In this document: positions 9,201 to 24,200 of the stretch, in pieces
How the letters are laid out: every line of letters begins with the position of its first letter
How positions within the stretch are numbered: position 1 is the first letter of the stretch
NCBI GenBank assembly: GCA_029244725.1
Contig: JAQWQJ010000126.1
Span: 1 to 49,127 of the forward strand
DNA: 49,127 nt
Origin: Paracoccaceae bacterium
GTDB lineage: Bacteria; Pseudomonadota; Alphaproteobacteria; Rhodobacterales; Rhodobacteraceae
Direction of reading: 5' to 3'
Made by a program: the position numbers and the translations under genes
The notes under the pieces: model-generated
Told to the model about the DNA's origin: nothing
What the model saw: only the letters and a program-made list of their open reading frames with translations
The model's database searches: none

Positions 9201-12200
9201 GCCAGGGAATGCGCCGCTCATGCCGATGATTGCAATGTCCGTGCTGTTTTGCTCGGGCGCCGGAGGTGTGATAACTGCGGGGGCCTTTAACGCTGGTTGT
9301 GCGGTGGGCTCGGTCACAGCAAGCAATGGGGCTGGGACAGGCTGCAGCTCTGGATGCGGCGCCTTGGACGCGCCCACACCGTAATCCGCCACCAAAGCCG
9401 CACAAAGATCGCGCACAGTGTCCGTCCCGTAGAACAATACAGGCGTGACCTCGACGGCAAACCGCGAGGTCAAGCGGCTGCCAAGCTCTGCATAAAGCAG
9501 GCTGTCAAAGCCAAACTCCGCCATGCTGATATCGGCGTCCAACTCGTCCCGCGGGATTTGAATGAGCGCCGAGATATCCTCCAGCACTTCTGACAAAACC
9601 CCTTGTACCGGCGCGCGCTCCAAACGGTTGGCGGGTTCAGGCGTATGATTCGCGACAGGCTCGGGGCGCGGCATTTGAGCCTCTGGCGCAGGCTTGAGCC
9701 GGGCAGCAAGCCCGTCAACGCTCGGGCTTTCGTAGAATAGCGTCGGCGCGATCTCTGCACCTATCAACGTCTCAAGCCTTGCGCCCATCTCGGCAAAATT
9801 GATCGAGGTGAGCCCGAATTCAGAGAACTCAGCATCGCTCGCGATGTCGTCCGGGCTGACATGCGCCATTTCTGCAATCATTGTCTTGAGCGTTTGGACT
9901 AGATCCAAGCTCGCCTGTGACGGCTGTTGCACAGATGTGCGATCCCGCGTCTTGTCCGGGCGGCTCGGCACAGGCGCGGTCTTTAGCCCAGCCAAATCGA
10001 CCAGCACGGCCCCACTCGGAGCTTTGATCTGAATGTCAGTTCGCGAACCACCACGCTGCTCTGCCACTGCGATATCAACTTGGCGTGGCAAAGGACCCAG
10101 GACACGGACACAGTCTAGGTAGACCGGAACGCTGGTGGGCAGGGTCTTCTGCCCCAACACTAGGCCAAGCGTGGTCTGTAACGCCGCATCGAGCATGTTT
10201 GGCGGCAAAGCCAGCTGTGCCTCAAACGCGGGTTCAGGGAGCACCTGCGCCAGTCTTGCCTCTACCTGCCCCGTCGCCAACTCAGCGCTTTGGATAAGGC
10301 GGAAGGCCGGGCCATAATCGATGCCCATTTGTTGGAACGCTTCGTAAAACCTCGCACCCTCAGAAGTCACAGCAACCGAAGGGATTGAAGGAAGTGCGAC
10401 AACATATGTCTCGGTACAGGCTCCAAGCTTGCCTGTAGCAAAAACCTTGCCCTGCGCATCCTCCAGACCAAAGTCCCAGCGGGGACCGTCGCCACGCACG
10501 GCGAGAGACAGCCCACGGGTGACATCTTCCGCCGTTACCATAGAGCGGAACGTCAGGCCGGTAATCTCGACTGCATCTGCGCCCGTAATTTCAACCGCTG
10601 CTGCGCGGGCGATCTCGATATAGGCGGTAGCAGGGAGGATTTGTCTCCCCTGCACGACATGATCTGTAAGAAAGCTCGCGTCCGGTCTAAAACTCAGGTC
10701 AAAACGCCACCCTTCGGACGTGCGGGTTCCCTCACCGATTAGGCGCGGCGGCGTCTGTGCGGGCGTGTCCGCATCCTTGTACCAACAGCGCCGCATATCC
10801 ATCGCGGTCGGAGGCAGGCGCAATCGTTGCGGCAGACCACGGCCAGTCGCAAGGCGCCAATCACGCCAATTCATAGGTTGTCCTGCAACAAAGGTTTGCG
10901 CCATGTCCGCGGGCGCTACGTCCATAGCAGACACTCCGCCGGTTTTTCCGGCCCGAACAGCCCCTGTGAGGACCTGAGACACGCGCCCAGACAGCCAAGC
11001 CCGCAGTTCACCTTCAAGTTCCGGCAAGCTCGCTGCTACGACGCCCAAACGGTGGCGCAACGGAGCGCGACCCAGTTGCACCGTCGCGCATAGTGCGTCG
11101 ATGCTGACCTCTGGATTGCCGCCAATGAAATTGAGAAGGCTCTGCGCGGTAGCCTTTAAGGCCTTTTCAGATTGCGCTGACAGTATGAAGACCTCCGGTC
11201 CCGCCTGCGGACTCACTGGCTTTGGCTCCGGTGCATTCTCGACCACGACATGCGCATTCACGCCGCCAAATCCGAATGAGCTAACCCCCGCAACACGCCG
11301 GGATTGCGCGGACCAAGCGCGCATCTCATCCACCAGTTCGAAGGGCGTTCCATCTAGCTTAATTGCCGGGTTTACCGCCTGCCTATGCCGGTCCGGGATC
11401 AATGTACCGTGCCGCATTTGCAGGAGCATCTTGATCAAACCGACAAGCCCAGCCGCCACTTCTGCATGGCCAACATGGGATTTGACGCTCGACAGGGCGA
11501 TGCTACCCGAGGGCGAGACAAAGCTCTCAACTGCCTTCGCAATCCCGGCAAATTCAATGGGGTCCCCCACTGCAGTGCCGGTCCCATGCAGTTCGATCGC
11601 GCCCACGTCCTGTGGCGTTACGCCTGCCTCGTGCCAAACCTGTTCGATCAACGCCTGCTGCGCCTGGGCGTTTGGTGCGAACAAGGAACTGGACTTGCCC
11701 GAGTGGTTCACGCCCGATCCACGGATTACGCCATAGATCAGCAGCCCCTCTGCCTGCGCAATGCTTAGTGGTTTCAGAACCAGGCTGCAGACCGCTTCGG
11801 ACCGGACATAGCCGTTCGCATTGGCGTCGAACGTCCGGCACTGCCCTTCGGGGCTAAGCATTGCAGACCGCGCAAAACTGACATGCGCGTAGGGCATCAT
11901 CATTGTGTTGATTGCGCCCACGATGGCGCCGTCGCAACCATTGTGGATAGCCTCAACCGCGCGGTGAAGCGCGACAAGGCCGCTGGAACAAGCCGTCTCC
12001 ACCGGTTCGGAGGGTCCATGCAGGTCCAGATAGGCCGAGATCCGATTAGGTGAGATCGAGCCGACCATGCTTGACGGCGACATCTGCTGCAGAACCAGCC
12101 CATCCTCACGTGCCATATCTGCGTAATCACTGGGCGAGGTCGCCATGAACACCGCCATCGAAGATCCGGCAAGAGCCGTTGGCGCAATGCCGGCATCCTC

Positions 12201-15200
12201 TAGCGCGCGCCAAACATGGGTCAGCAAAAGGCGCTGGTGCGGGTCCATCAAAGCCGCCTCGCGTGGCGAGATCCCAAAAAACAGCGGATCGAATTGGCTC
12301 AGGTCCTCGAGGAAGCCACCGAATTTGATGTCGCTCTTGCCTGGTTCGGACTTCGGGTCCCCCCAAATGGCGCGCCAATCCCATCGATCCCCAGGAATCT
12401 CGGAAATGACTTCGGAGGCGGCCTGCAGGTTTTGCCAGAACTGATCAATCGAATTGGCGCCCGGGAAGGCCCCACTCATCCCAACAATGGCGATTGGTTC
12501 CGGGGTCCGCGTTGGCTCTGTGCGCCGGATTGCGGGGGCCGCTACATCCGGTTGGTTCAAGGCAAGTTCTTCCGTGATCGCCGTGCTGACCTCGGCCAGA
12601 GTGGTGTTCGAGTAAAAGAGGCTAGGATCAATCTGCACCCCGAGCGTCTGGGTGCACTGCGCCGCAAGTTCCGTAAACGCGATACTGTCGAACCCAAGAT
12701 CGGCGAGCGCTTCATGAACATCGAGGTCTTCTGGCGCGACACGAACGATCTCGGCCACCGTGGCCCGCAATTGCGCGAGCACGTCCTGTACGCGTTGCGG
12801 GAGTTTTTGCGGAGAAGGTTCTGGCTTCGCACGCGGTGCACACGCGCTGCCGTCGTCCAAGGTCTCTATGATCTTTTCTGGCCGTCCATATCCCACCACG
12901 AATTGGCCGTCCCCTTGATGCAGGGCTGCGTTCAATGCGTACATACCGGCATCTGTCGGCATCGCCTCCACCCCAAAGCGGTTGGACATCGCATGCGCAG
13001 CCGCCTCTGGCACCGTCATCCCGCCCTCGGCCCAAAGAGGCCAATTGATCGAGACGCTACGCCCGCTCCCCTGCCCTTGGGCCACCTTCACGGCTCGTTC
13101 GCTCACGAAACCGTCTTGCCATCCATTGGCAAAAGCATAGCTGCTCTGACCCATATTGCCGCTTAGCCCGGCCAGGGAAGAGCACAGGACAAACGCCTCA
13201 AGCCGATCCCCTCGCGTGGCCCGGTCAAGGGCGAGTGTACCGGCGATTTTGGGTGCGGCCACGGTGGCCGCGTCTTGTGGCGTAGTTGCCATCAAGAGCC
13301 CATCGCGCAGCACGCCAGCCGCATTAATGACAGCCGAAATCTCAGTGCCCGCCGCGCGAATGTCCTGTAGACAGCGCGCCAGCGCGTCTTCGTCTGCGAT
13401 GTCGAGCGCGTGGTAGCTCGGTACCGCACCTAGATCTTTCAGTTCGTTCAAGACAGCGTTGATGCGTGCGTCGGCGGCCCCGCGCCCCAATAGCACCAGC
13501 CGCGCGCCCGCGTTTTGCTTGCTCAGATGCCGCGCGAAATGCAGCCCGATGCCGCCTGCGCCTCCGGCAATGATTACAGCGCCCTGAGGTGCGAACGCGG
13601 GTACGGAGGCCGAGGTTTGCGAAACCAGCGCCCTGACGAGGCGTTGTCCGCCATTGTAACGGATAAAGCGGTCCTCGCTGCGCGCGTCTTCTGCCAAGAC
13701 AGCAACATCGCCGGCGATCTGGATCACCTGTCCGTGCAAACCGGTCCGCTCGGACCGGAGACTGCCGACAAACCCACAGACGGCATGCACGAGTGACAAT
13801 GGCGCATCGTTCGGCAGAACCAGCTGCAACCCACCTGGAACCCTCGCGCTTCCAAAGATCGGTGCCAGCTTAGCAACCAAGGCCTCTAAGAGAGTGCCAG
13901 GTTGTGTGTCTGGGCTCAGGTCGATGACCTCGGCATCCTTTACCCCTGCCAAGCGCGATCCAGTCAGATTGACGACCAAACGACGTTCGGGGGCCGCGCG
14001 TGTTGCTGTCACAGCGGCCGGTTTCCAATCTACGGTGAAGCAGGCAAGGCCCTCTACGGGATCCGTCTGCAAAGAAGCTTCGGGCGTAGCAACCAATTTG
14101 CGTGACACGCCCCAATATCGGTGCTTGGCGAAAGGATACCCCGGCAGTGTCACCCTTTGTGGCTGCCATGTCTCGCTCCTTGGCCAATCCACGGACAGCC
14201 CATCCAACCAAGCCTGCACGGCCTCTTGCCAGCCGGCAGGCATTGCAAGAGGTGTCGGATTGTGTCCGGGCGCAACGCGCCGTAAATCCCGGATTGCATC
14301 AGCCAAGTTGTCTGCAGCAACTACATAACGATGTTTGAGATCGCGGCGTCCAGTTTGCAGCGTAAAGGCAACCCCCGCTAGGCTGGGCTGATGCTTCTCT
14401 AGGTGATCCGAAAGGTTCTGCGCCATAACTGCAAGCTGATCCGCTGAAGCGGCCGAAAGCGGCAAAACACACAGGCCGGTTTCTTGGTTGGCCTGATCCA
14501 GCTCCACATAATCGCCGATCACCAGATGCGCATTACTGCCGCCGGCCCCAAAAGAGCTCAGCCCCGCGATGCGTGGCCCTTCGCCCGGCGGCCAGGGCAT
14601 CGACGTGAGAGGGATGTCAAAACCAGGTCCTTGAAGGCCCAAATCAGGGTTCTGGGTCTGCGCATGGATATTTGGCGCAATCTCAGCGTGCCGGAGCTGC
14701 AACAAGAGTTTTGTGAGGCCTGCAATCCCGGCCGCGCTTTCGCAATGGCCGATATTCGCTTTGACCGAGCCCAGCGACAGCGCAGTATCGCCATACGCGC
14801 GACGTAGGCCGGCAATCTCAATCGGATCACCAAGCGAGGTGCCCGTGCCGTGACATTCAACAAAACTCACCTCATCCGGCGTGACCCCAGAGCGCGCCAA
14901 TGCGTCCGCGATCGCATCACCTTGCGCCACCGGATCAGGCACTGTGTAGCCATTGGCACGACCACCATGGTTGACCGCCGATCCCTTGATCACGGCCAAA
15001 ATTGGATCGCCGTCGCGTTCTGCTGCATCAACTGGCTTCAAGACTACCGCGCCAACACCTTCGGACGGGACATAGCCATCACCGCCCGCACCGAACGCCC
15101 GGCACCGACCATCGCTCGCCTCGAACCCGCCATGGGCCATCATCAGGTATTTGTTGGGGTGCAATGTCAGGTTCACGCCGCCAGCAACCGCCGCCTCGCA

Positions 15201-18200
15201 CTCGCCGTTTTGCACCGCCTGCACTGCCAGATGGATCGCGCTGAGCGAAGATGAGCACATCGTATCCACGGCCATGCTCGGGCCCGTCAGATCCAACGCA
15301 TAGGATACCCGGTTCGCAATCGACGCGGGACTTCCGGACAGGGCAGTCGGCGTTCCGGCTAGGGTCTGTTCAACGCCCAATAGCTGGTACTCTTCGTACA
15401 TGACGCCAACAAAGACACCCACACGCTGACCAAGCGTTTCCGGTCTATGCCCGGCGCTTTCAATCGCGTGATAGCTCGTCTCAAGGAAGAGCCGCTCTTG
15501 CGGGTCGGCAAGCTCTGCATCTTTTGGAAGCATCCCAAAGAATGGCGCGTCGAATGCGTCGACATCGGTCAGGAAGCCGCCCCATTTGCTGCGGGTCTTG
15601 CCCTTGACTTTGTCCGAACTGAAATAGGGTGTATGATCCCAGCGGTCTCGCGGGATCTCGGTGATGCTGTCGCGACCAGCGCGCAGGTTATCCCAGAATT
15701 GGTCCAGTGTGTCGGCGCCAGGATAGCGCCCTGCCACGCCTATAATTGCAATGTCGGACGCGTTTTCGAGCGACCTAGCAGGGGTCTGAGCCGCCTTGCG
15801 GTCATATGTGCCATCCAAATGTTGGGCCAGACTTCGAAGCGTGCGGTACTCAAAGAAGAGCGTCTTTGGCAGTTCACCGAAATGCGCCTCAAGCTGCTCG
15901 GTCAGGTGAATAACCATGATCGAGTCCAGCCCGTACCCTTCGAGCAGCGCATCGGCGTCGATGCTCGCGGGCGGCAGCTTCAGCAGAGTGGCGATTTCAG
16001 CCCGCAGAACATCGATCAGGTCTTTGCCGCTGGGACTTGGAGGTGCAACTTCGAGTGCCGTGGAGTTTGGCGTTTCCTCTGATGGCGCATCGATCCAATA
16101 GCTGTCTTGCGCGAACGGATAGAGAGGCAGTGCAACAGGTGCCAAGCGATCCTCGGTAAACAGGGCGTCCCAATCAATGTCATGACCAGTCGTCCAAAGG
16201 TCAGCAATCGCCGCAAGATCTCTCGCGGCCCAAAGAGCTTGTGCCGCCGACTTGGACAACAGTTTCGGTGCAGCAACTGTACCCGACTTGGCAGTCGTCG
16301 GCGCGCCACTTAGCCAAGCGCGCAAGTTCTGTTGCCACTCGTCCCAGTCGCTCGCGACAACCGCAAGGCGCGTCACATGTTGGTCTCGGCCCAACTGCAG
16401 TGTCCGCGCTGTCGCGGCAAAGTCAGGACACGAGTCCAGAGACGCAAAATGCTCTGCCAATTGGCGTAACTGATCCTGCGTCCGCGCCGACAGAACGCAT
16501 AGCTGAGGACCAGCCAGAGGTCGCGGCGCGCGCGCATCAGGTGCCTCCGACAGTATCAAGTGCCCGTTTGCGCCCCCTGCCCCGAAAGAGCTCAGACCCG
16601 CATGCCTTGGTCCGTCGGCTGGCCATTCTCGCAGTCGAGCCGGGATGCTAAAACCTGCGCTGTCTAGGTCGATTTCCGTGTTAAGCGGCTCGGCCCCGAG
16701 GCTTGGCACGATTTGCCGGTGTTGCATTTGTAAAATCAGTTTGAAGAGCCCTGCGAACCCGGCCGCGCTTTCGCAATGGCCAATATTGGGCTTTACGGTG
16801 CTGATCACCGCCCGGCTGCCGGTCAAGGCGCGCGAAAGACCGGCGACCTCGACAGGATCACCTAGGCGCGTGCCCGTGCCGTGGGCCTCGACCAGTGATA
16901 CCTCGTGAGGGGACACGCCCGCATCTGCAAGTGCCTGGCTGACAACCTCTGCTTGGGCCTTCGGGCTAGGCGCGGTAAAACTAGAGGTGCGTCCACCGCT
17001 ATTAATCGCGATCCCCTTGATCACCGCCTCGATCCGGTCGCCATCCGCGCGCGCATGATCGAGCCGCTTAAGTACCACAGCACCGACACCTTCGCCCGAA
17101 ACAATACCATCCGCATCAGCCCCAAAGGCGTTGATCTGCCCCGAAGGCGAGACGATCCCTATTTGGTCCAGGGTTTCGATATGGCGTGGATGCGCGATAA
17201 CGTTCACACCGCCGCAAATTGCCGTTCTACAACGCCCCAATCGCAAGCTATCCACTGCCATGGACAACGCCGTCAACGACGCCGAGCAGGCGGTGTCCGT
17301 GGCTAAACTTGGCCCCGTGAAATCAAAGAGGAACGACAACCTGTTTGCCAGCGACCAGAAGGCAGCGCGCGTCGGGTAATGCGCATTCATCGCCGCTGCG
17401 AAAACGCCCACTGGACCTTGGCGCGACAAGCTTTGCGGCGCATAGCCTGCATTCTCCATCGCGTGATAAGCGGCCATGAGGAAGAGCCGCTCTTGTGGGT
17501 CCATGCGCTCGGCCTCTGCAGGAGAAACCGAGAAATGTAGCGGATCGAACCGGTCCGCCCCGTCGAGATAACCTGCCGATTGACCGGATTTTGCGGCCCA
17601 AGAGCGGCCATCGCTGGGCGCATCGGTGATCGCGGAGCGCCCCTCGGACAGAAGGTTCCAATAGGTCGCAAGATCGGGAGCCCCAGCGAATTGACCCGCC
17701 ATGCCAATGATTGCGACCGCGCGCTCGGGCGCGGCTGATTTTTGCGTCTCGCGGTGCACAACTGGTGCTGGCTGGGCAAAGGTGGAGTCCGCGGCAGGTG
17801 CGACGACCGCAGGGTCAACACCCACAAATGCAGCCACATCACCGGGACAATTTTCTGCCAAATGATCAGCCAAAGCCGCGACAGTGTCCGCCTCAAACAG
17901 AAGCGTTGACGTCACTGACGGGAAGTCGGCCCGCAAAGCGCTGACCACTTGCAAAATCAGGATTGAGTCCACGCCATACCGTTCAAATCGCGTATTCTGA
18001 TCGACCTGCGCGCTGGGGATCTCAATGGCTTGGGCAATTTTCTCGGCCAGACCGGCCTGCAAGACGTCCATGTTTACGTCAGCCATAGGCACCTCAGGTA
18101 TGGGGGCGGAGGTTACTGCTACCGGTGCGGAAGCGACCATTGCCGCAACCAATTCGGGTTTGGCATCTGCGACCGCGTCCACCCCGCTGTGACGCGCAAC

Positions 18201-21200
18201 AACACCATCGCTCTCACCCACAAAGACTTGCTGGCCGAGCACTTCGGCCTCGGGGTTCAGACGCCGCTGCGCTTGGAACCCGCACACCGTCAGCACCGTG
18301 TTCCAGGCCGCGCTGTCCAAGGCTGGTGTGCCCTGCATCCGAAGCGGCGCGTCATCATAGGCCCACCACCCTTCGAGCAAGCCAAAGGTCAGGTGGCTGA
18401 ACAACGAGGGTTGGATCAGTTCGTTGATCATGATCACGCCGCCACGTTTGAGGAACGCTTTGGCATTTCTCACGCTTTGTAGGATGTCTGCCGTGGCGTG
18501 CAGTACGTTGGTGGCGATGACGATGTCATAGCTACCTTCCTCCAAGCCCTGTTCGCCGGGCAAGGACGACGCGTTGAAAATCGCTGTGTCGAGATACGGC
18601 GCGTCCGCGCTGAAAGACTGACGAGCGTTGATCAAGAACGCCTTAGACAGATCCGTGAAGAGATAGGTTTCGATATGCTCGGCATAGGGCGCGAGCCGCG
18701 CAAAGACTTTGCGCGCGGTGCCGCCCGTGCCAGCGCCAACCTCTGCGATGCGCAAACGCTGGCCGGGCTTGGCAGCAATGTGCGCCTTGATCGTCGCTTC
18801 CAGCGCGTCGCACATGATGTCGTTAAAGTAGTCGGCGACGATGCTGCCATCGTAGACACCGCTCACGAGATCGAACCGGCCTTCGGGGAAAATCACATCC
18901 GTGGCCGGAGTGTCGCCTGCGAGGATCTGTGGCAAAGCCCGCAACGTGGCATCCACCAACGCAATGTGATCCTTTAGATCCGGATGATGCCGGTCTTTGA
19001 CAACAGCGGCGTCCCAAGCAGCAAGCGCTTCGGCAAAGGTCAATTGTGTCGCGACGCTGCGATCCAGAACGCGGTGAGATTCATTGAGCCATTTGGTCAA
19101 AAACGTGGGCATCGAAGCCTCGGCGACACTGGGATCGCCACCAAGAAGGCCGACTTCCTGCATCGCTGCGCGCAGAACCAAGGCCATCTGCGGGTCATAC
19201 CGGTCCATCTGCGGACCCACGCGGCCATAGATGTCTTGCACACGGGGATCAGGGAGCTGGCTTTGCGCAGGAGGATAGAAGTCGCCGTCAGGGCCAGCGT
19301 TTTCCGTCAGGCAGAGATTTGGATCCTCAAGACTGATAGTCGCGCCGGGACTAAGCTCAGCAATCGCCAGCTGCGGAACCTGCGTTAAGATGGCCCAATC
19401 CAAAGCTGCCATCGCGCGCGCTTGCGTCAGACCAAGTTGCCCAAACCGTGCCTGACGATCCTTGTGATCCTGAGTGGCGACAATGCCTTCATCCGCCCAA
19501 TAGCCCCAGTTGACCACGGTCACGGGACGGCCTTGGGCGCGCTCCACCTGTGCTGCCGAATCCGCAAACGTCGACCCTGCCGCATAGTTTCCCTGCCCTG
19601 CCATGCGAGAGAAGCTTTGTAGGGACGAGAAAACCAAACCGAAGGCGGACATATGATCGACAAAGATGTCAAACGCCGCCTCGGTCACATCAAGCTTTGC
19701 CGTCAGCGCTGTATCGAGCTGCTGCGCGTTCATCCGCGCAATCGACGCATCCGACAATCCAATCGCCGACAGCACCACCCCGTCGATGCGGCCATATCGT
19801 TGCAGTATCACGTCCCGCGCAGTTGCCAGTGCCGCCGCATCTCGTGCATCGGCTTGGATATAAACTGGTTCGGCACCAGAGGTGGCACAGCTCCGCAAAT
19901 GTCCCCTGATCCTATCATCAAGAGGGCTTCGCCCGAGCCAAATCACCTGGGCGTTCGCAGTCCTAAGCACATGCCTTGTCCAAATGCGCCCGACCCCGCC
20001 TGCGCCGCCAATCACGACATAGACATGCTCGGGTTTGTAAGGTGAATCGGCTTGCGGCAATGCCTGCAACCGCCCGAGCGCAAGGCGAAACGGCTGTCCC
20101 GACCGCAACGCGATGTTGGGCGCGCCACTGATTTTGTGGGCATGCGTCAGTGCATCGTCGGTGTCGACGCATGTGACCGACCAATGTGGGTATTCCTTGG
20201 CCAACGCACCAAAGAGCCCATGCAGGCTCGCGCCTTGGCCAATCTCTGACGTAGGTGCACATGGCACTGCACGGGACGTGACCAGCCGGATGCTCAAGTC
20301 CTGTGCCTCTGTGCCCGCTTTCAGAAGCTCTTGCAGCAACCCAAGCAGCTTGTGGCACAAGAGGCGCTCGTGACTGGCCCCCGAAAATTTTGCGTCACAA
20401 ATTAGCGTAAAGCCCTGATTTGCAACGATTATCTCTGCAAGATCCGGAGTGTTACACAAATCCTCTGGGGTGATCTCCAGTCCTCGAGCGGCCGCTTCGG
20501 TCCATGGGAGCGGCTGCCAGACCGGCAAGAACGCATGGGTCGTGCCCGTGGGTATCGCGGTGCGCGCAGTGACACCACGCAGAGCCACACAGGTTGTGCC
20601 GTTAGCATCTCGCAGGTCAATGTTCAGCCCCGTTTTGGTCCCATCTGAGAGCGTTTTGGGCGCAGTGAGAACTGCGGTGCATTCCGCCGGCAGAGTCCGA
20701 AGGAACGTGATTGCATCAACACTGTAAGGAACCGTGGGCCTGGTCGTTTCGGTGTCAAACCCCACGGCGGCCTGAACAGCAGCATCCAGCAAGGTCGGCT
20801 CCAGCGCTGCCGGGTTATCCGCGCCCGAGCAAAGGGTGGCAAGGATACGGTCAGTACCAACTGACAGAGCTTTGAGCGCTTGGAAATGTGGTCCGTGGGC
20901 AATGCTTTGCGACGTCAGAGCCCGGTAAATCTCTGTCGGTGCGAGGTCTCGCACAACTTCGCCTGCGGCCTCCGTAATTTCATCCACAGGGCCCGCAGCC
21001 GTCACGGTTGCCCTTGCCACGGTGTCTGAACCAGCGGTCACTATAACGTCCGCGCCTTGAAGGGTTATCGTCAGGTCAGCCGCCAATTCGGCCGTAATTG
21101 GGCGCAAGAAAGTTAGGTCCTGCAAAGCGAATGATCCTTTGCCGTCCAGAGCAGTTCTGATAATCTCTGGAAGACTAAATCCAGGCAGAGTTGGTTGCCC

Positions 21201-24200
21201 CCCGACCACATGATCCATCAAAAGCGGGCTGATGGCCGGGACGCAAACGCGAACGGCACCTTCATCCGGTGTGCAGGTGAAACGCAGTGCTGGCTCTGCG
21301 GCCTTTGGCGCTTCACCCACCCAATAAGCTGCCCGGTCAAGCGGTGTCACAGGAAGGGCGATCCGGCGAGGTGTGTCACCTGCAAACACATCGCTCAGCG
21401 TCGGGCTCCGCCCTGCAAGGAATCCTCGCGCGAAACTGCAGTCGTCTACATCAGGCTGGTCTTGGCAGGCCAACCAAGACTCGAGGCCATCCACAAGATC
21501 GCCAATATCCCCTGCCACGAACGCGATCCGTTTTTCAAAATGACCTCGCCCCACCAAAAGCGTGTAAGCTACATCGCCCAGAACGGCATCCGGGGTCGAG
21601 TGTGCCCAATCGCGCAGCGCCGTCGCCAACCCGCGAAGGCTCCCTTCGGACCGGGCCGATAGACAAACTGGGTAGGTGGCCTTTGTGTAACTCGGCTCTG
21701 CCGCGTCTGGCGCCTCGGCAAGGATCACATGGGCGTTTGTACCGCTTGCCCCGAAAGAGCTCACGCCACCAACGCGGCGCGGTTTCGCAGGCCAAGGCTG
21801 TGTCGCGGTTGGAACCGCGAAACCCTGCCCCTCAAGATCCACGCGAGGATTGACTTGGTCAAAGAATAAGTTCGGAGGGATCTGCCCCGCCTTAAGGCTG
21901 AGCGCCAGTTTCTGAAGCCCAGCAACCCCCGCCGCGAACTGTGTGTGACCAATGGCGGGCTTCACCGAAGTGAGCCAGATCGGGTCTGCGCCTTGCCCAC
22001 GCGCGAGCGCCTGCGCCAGAGCATCGAACTCAATCGGGTCACCGAGGGCTGTGCCGGTTCCATGGGTCTCGATCATGCCAAGCTCGGTTGGATCAACCCC
22101 GGCCCGCGCGTAGAGATCTTCCAGCAAAGCTGCCTGCGCCTGACCACTTGGCGCGGTTATGCCGTTGGTCTTGCCGTTTTGGTTGATCTGCGAGCCTAGG
22201 ATCACCGCATCAATCGGATCTCGATCGCGCAACGCATCAGCAAGCCGCTTGAGCAGCACGACACCGGCGCCCTCGCCCGGCACAAAGCCGTCGGCGCGTT
22301 TGTCAAAGCTATAGCTCTGTCCAGTGGGTGAAAGCATCCCCGCCTTGTCTGCGGAAAGATAGAGCTTGGAAGTTGCCTGCACGAAGACGCCACCGGCAAG
22401 GGCCATGTCCAACTCGCCCGCGCGCAACTGCGTGCAGGCGTTATGGATCGCCACAAGCGAGCTGGAGCAAGCCGTGTCGATGGCAATCGCGGGACCTTGC
22501 AGGTCAAGATAGTAAGCGATGCGGGCTGGGATCACCGAGGCCATGTTTCCCCAGAGTGACTGAGCCGAGGGACTGTCTAGGAAAAGCTCTTGGTAATCGC
22601 CGCTGCAGCAGCCGACAAAAATCCCGCAGCGGGTACTTTGGGCAGCATCTCCCGCATAACCGGCGCGTTCCAGGGCGTGCCAGCATTCCTCAAGGAAGAT
22701 CCGCTGTTGCGGATCCATATAGCGCGCCTCTGCGCCCGAAATATTAAAGAATGTTGGATCGAATTGATCGATTTCATCCAGAAAGCCGCCGTTGCGACAA
22801 GCAACAGTTTCTGGGAGAGCCCAGCGTGCAACCGGCCCCACACCGGGGCGCGCGTTGGCTATCGTGTCCCAATAGGCAGAAAGATCTGTCGCCCCTGCAT
22901 AACGCCCGCTCATACCAATGATGGCGATGGCATCATCGGTACCTCGCGTGGTGTCAGGTGCTTTGACTTGGGCTGGCGTTGGGGCTAGCGGGCCAATATG
23001 CGCCTCAAGCGCCGCTAGGGTCGGATGCTCGAAGATCGCGGTGCTCTTGAGCGTGGTTCCGTATTCGGCGTTGATCGCATCGACAAAACGGATGCCCAAA
23101 ATGGAATCCAAACCGTAATCGGCAAAGGAAACACAGGGCGAAATCTCGGCTTCTTCCATGTCCATCGTCAGTGCCAAAATGGCGCTTAGCGGCTTGGCCA
23201 GCATTTGCGGGACAGGCGTTCGTGCCGCCGGGGCGCTGGCAGGAAGTGTTGGCAATGCTTGGCCATCGGACGCACGATGCAGATCGCCTGCCCATATCCG
23301 TCGTCCTGAAAACGGATAGCCCGGCAGGTCAAGCGGTGCTGGGCGCGAAGGCTCGGCCTGCCAAAGTGTTGCCCAATCGGGAGTGATGCCCTTACACCAG
23401 AGTGCTTGCAGTCGCGCCAGATCGCCTGCGGACCATGCCGCAGCAAGCGCGGCTTGAATATCGGCACGCGCGCTCAGCGCTTTGGCTTGGGACAGGTCGT
23501 CTTTGTTCAGCACAGCGGCATGGCTGCTTTCGGAGGTAAAATCTTCCAGCCCAGCGATCAGCTCGGACGTATCGTGCGCGACAAAGCCGATGCGACATGC
23601 CATTGCGACGCGCCCTGTCTGCAATGTGTAGGCAAGCGCATCAATATCCACCTGCGGCGCAGGGGCTTGAGCCAGATCGGCAAGGGTGGCGTCAGGCGTC
23701 AAATCCCGCGCCCCTAGCGCCTCGGCCAGATGGCGCATATCTGCCGCCCCCAGTCCCAGGTCGCGTAGGGACACATCGATTGGGATTTCGCTTGGATCGA
23801 TGCCCAGCGTCTGCGCAATGAGTTCACGCACAGGCCATGCAACCTGTGACGGCTTGTTAGTAAGGACCCAATCGAGCAAGGCCTTGGCCTGGTCGCGCAA
23901 GCCATCCTCGGTCGTTGCAGATAACAGGATCACCTGCGCGCCCGGCGCGGGCTGCGACGCTGCTGGCCTTTGGGACTCCAAGATCAAGCAGGCGTTTGAA
24001 CCACCTGCCCCGAACGAGCTGACGAGACTACGCTTTGGTTGATTGCCGGGCCAATCCGTCGTCCGGCTCACCAGGTCGAACGGCGTGTCTTGCAACTGCA
24101 ACGCAGGGTTCACTGTCTCGGCATGTAGGCTCGCAAACAGCTTACCGCGCCGCACCTGCCCAATGGCCTTGATCACCCCACTGACGCCTGCTGCGGCTTC

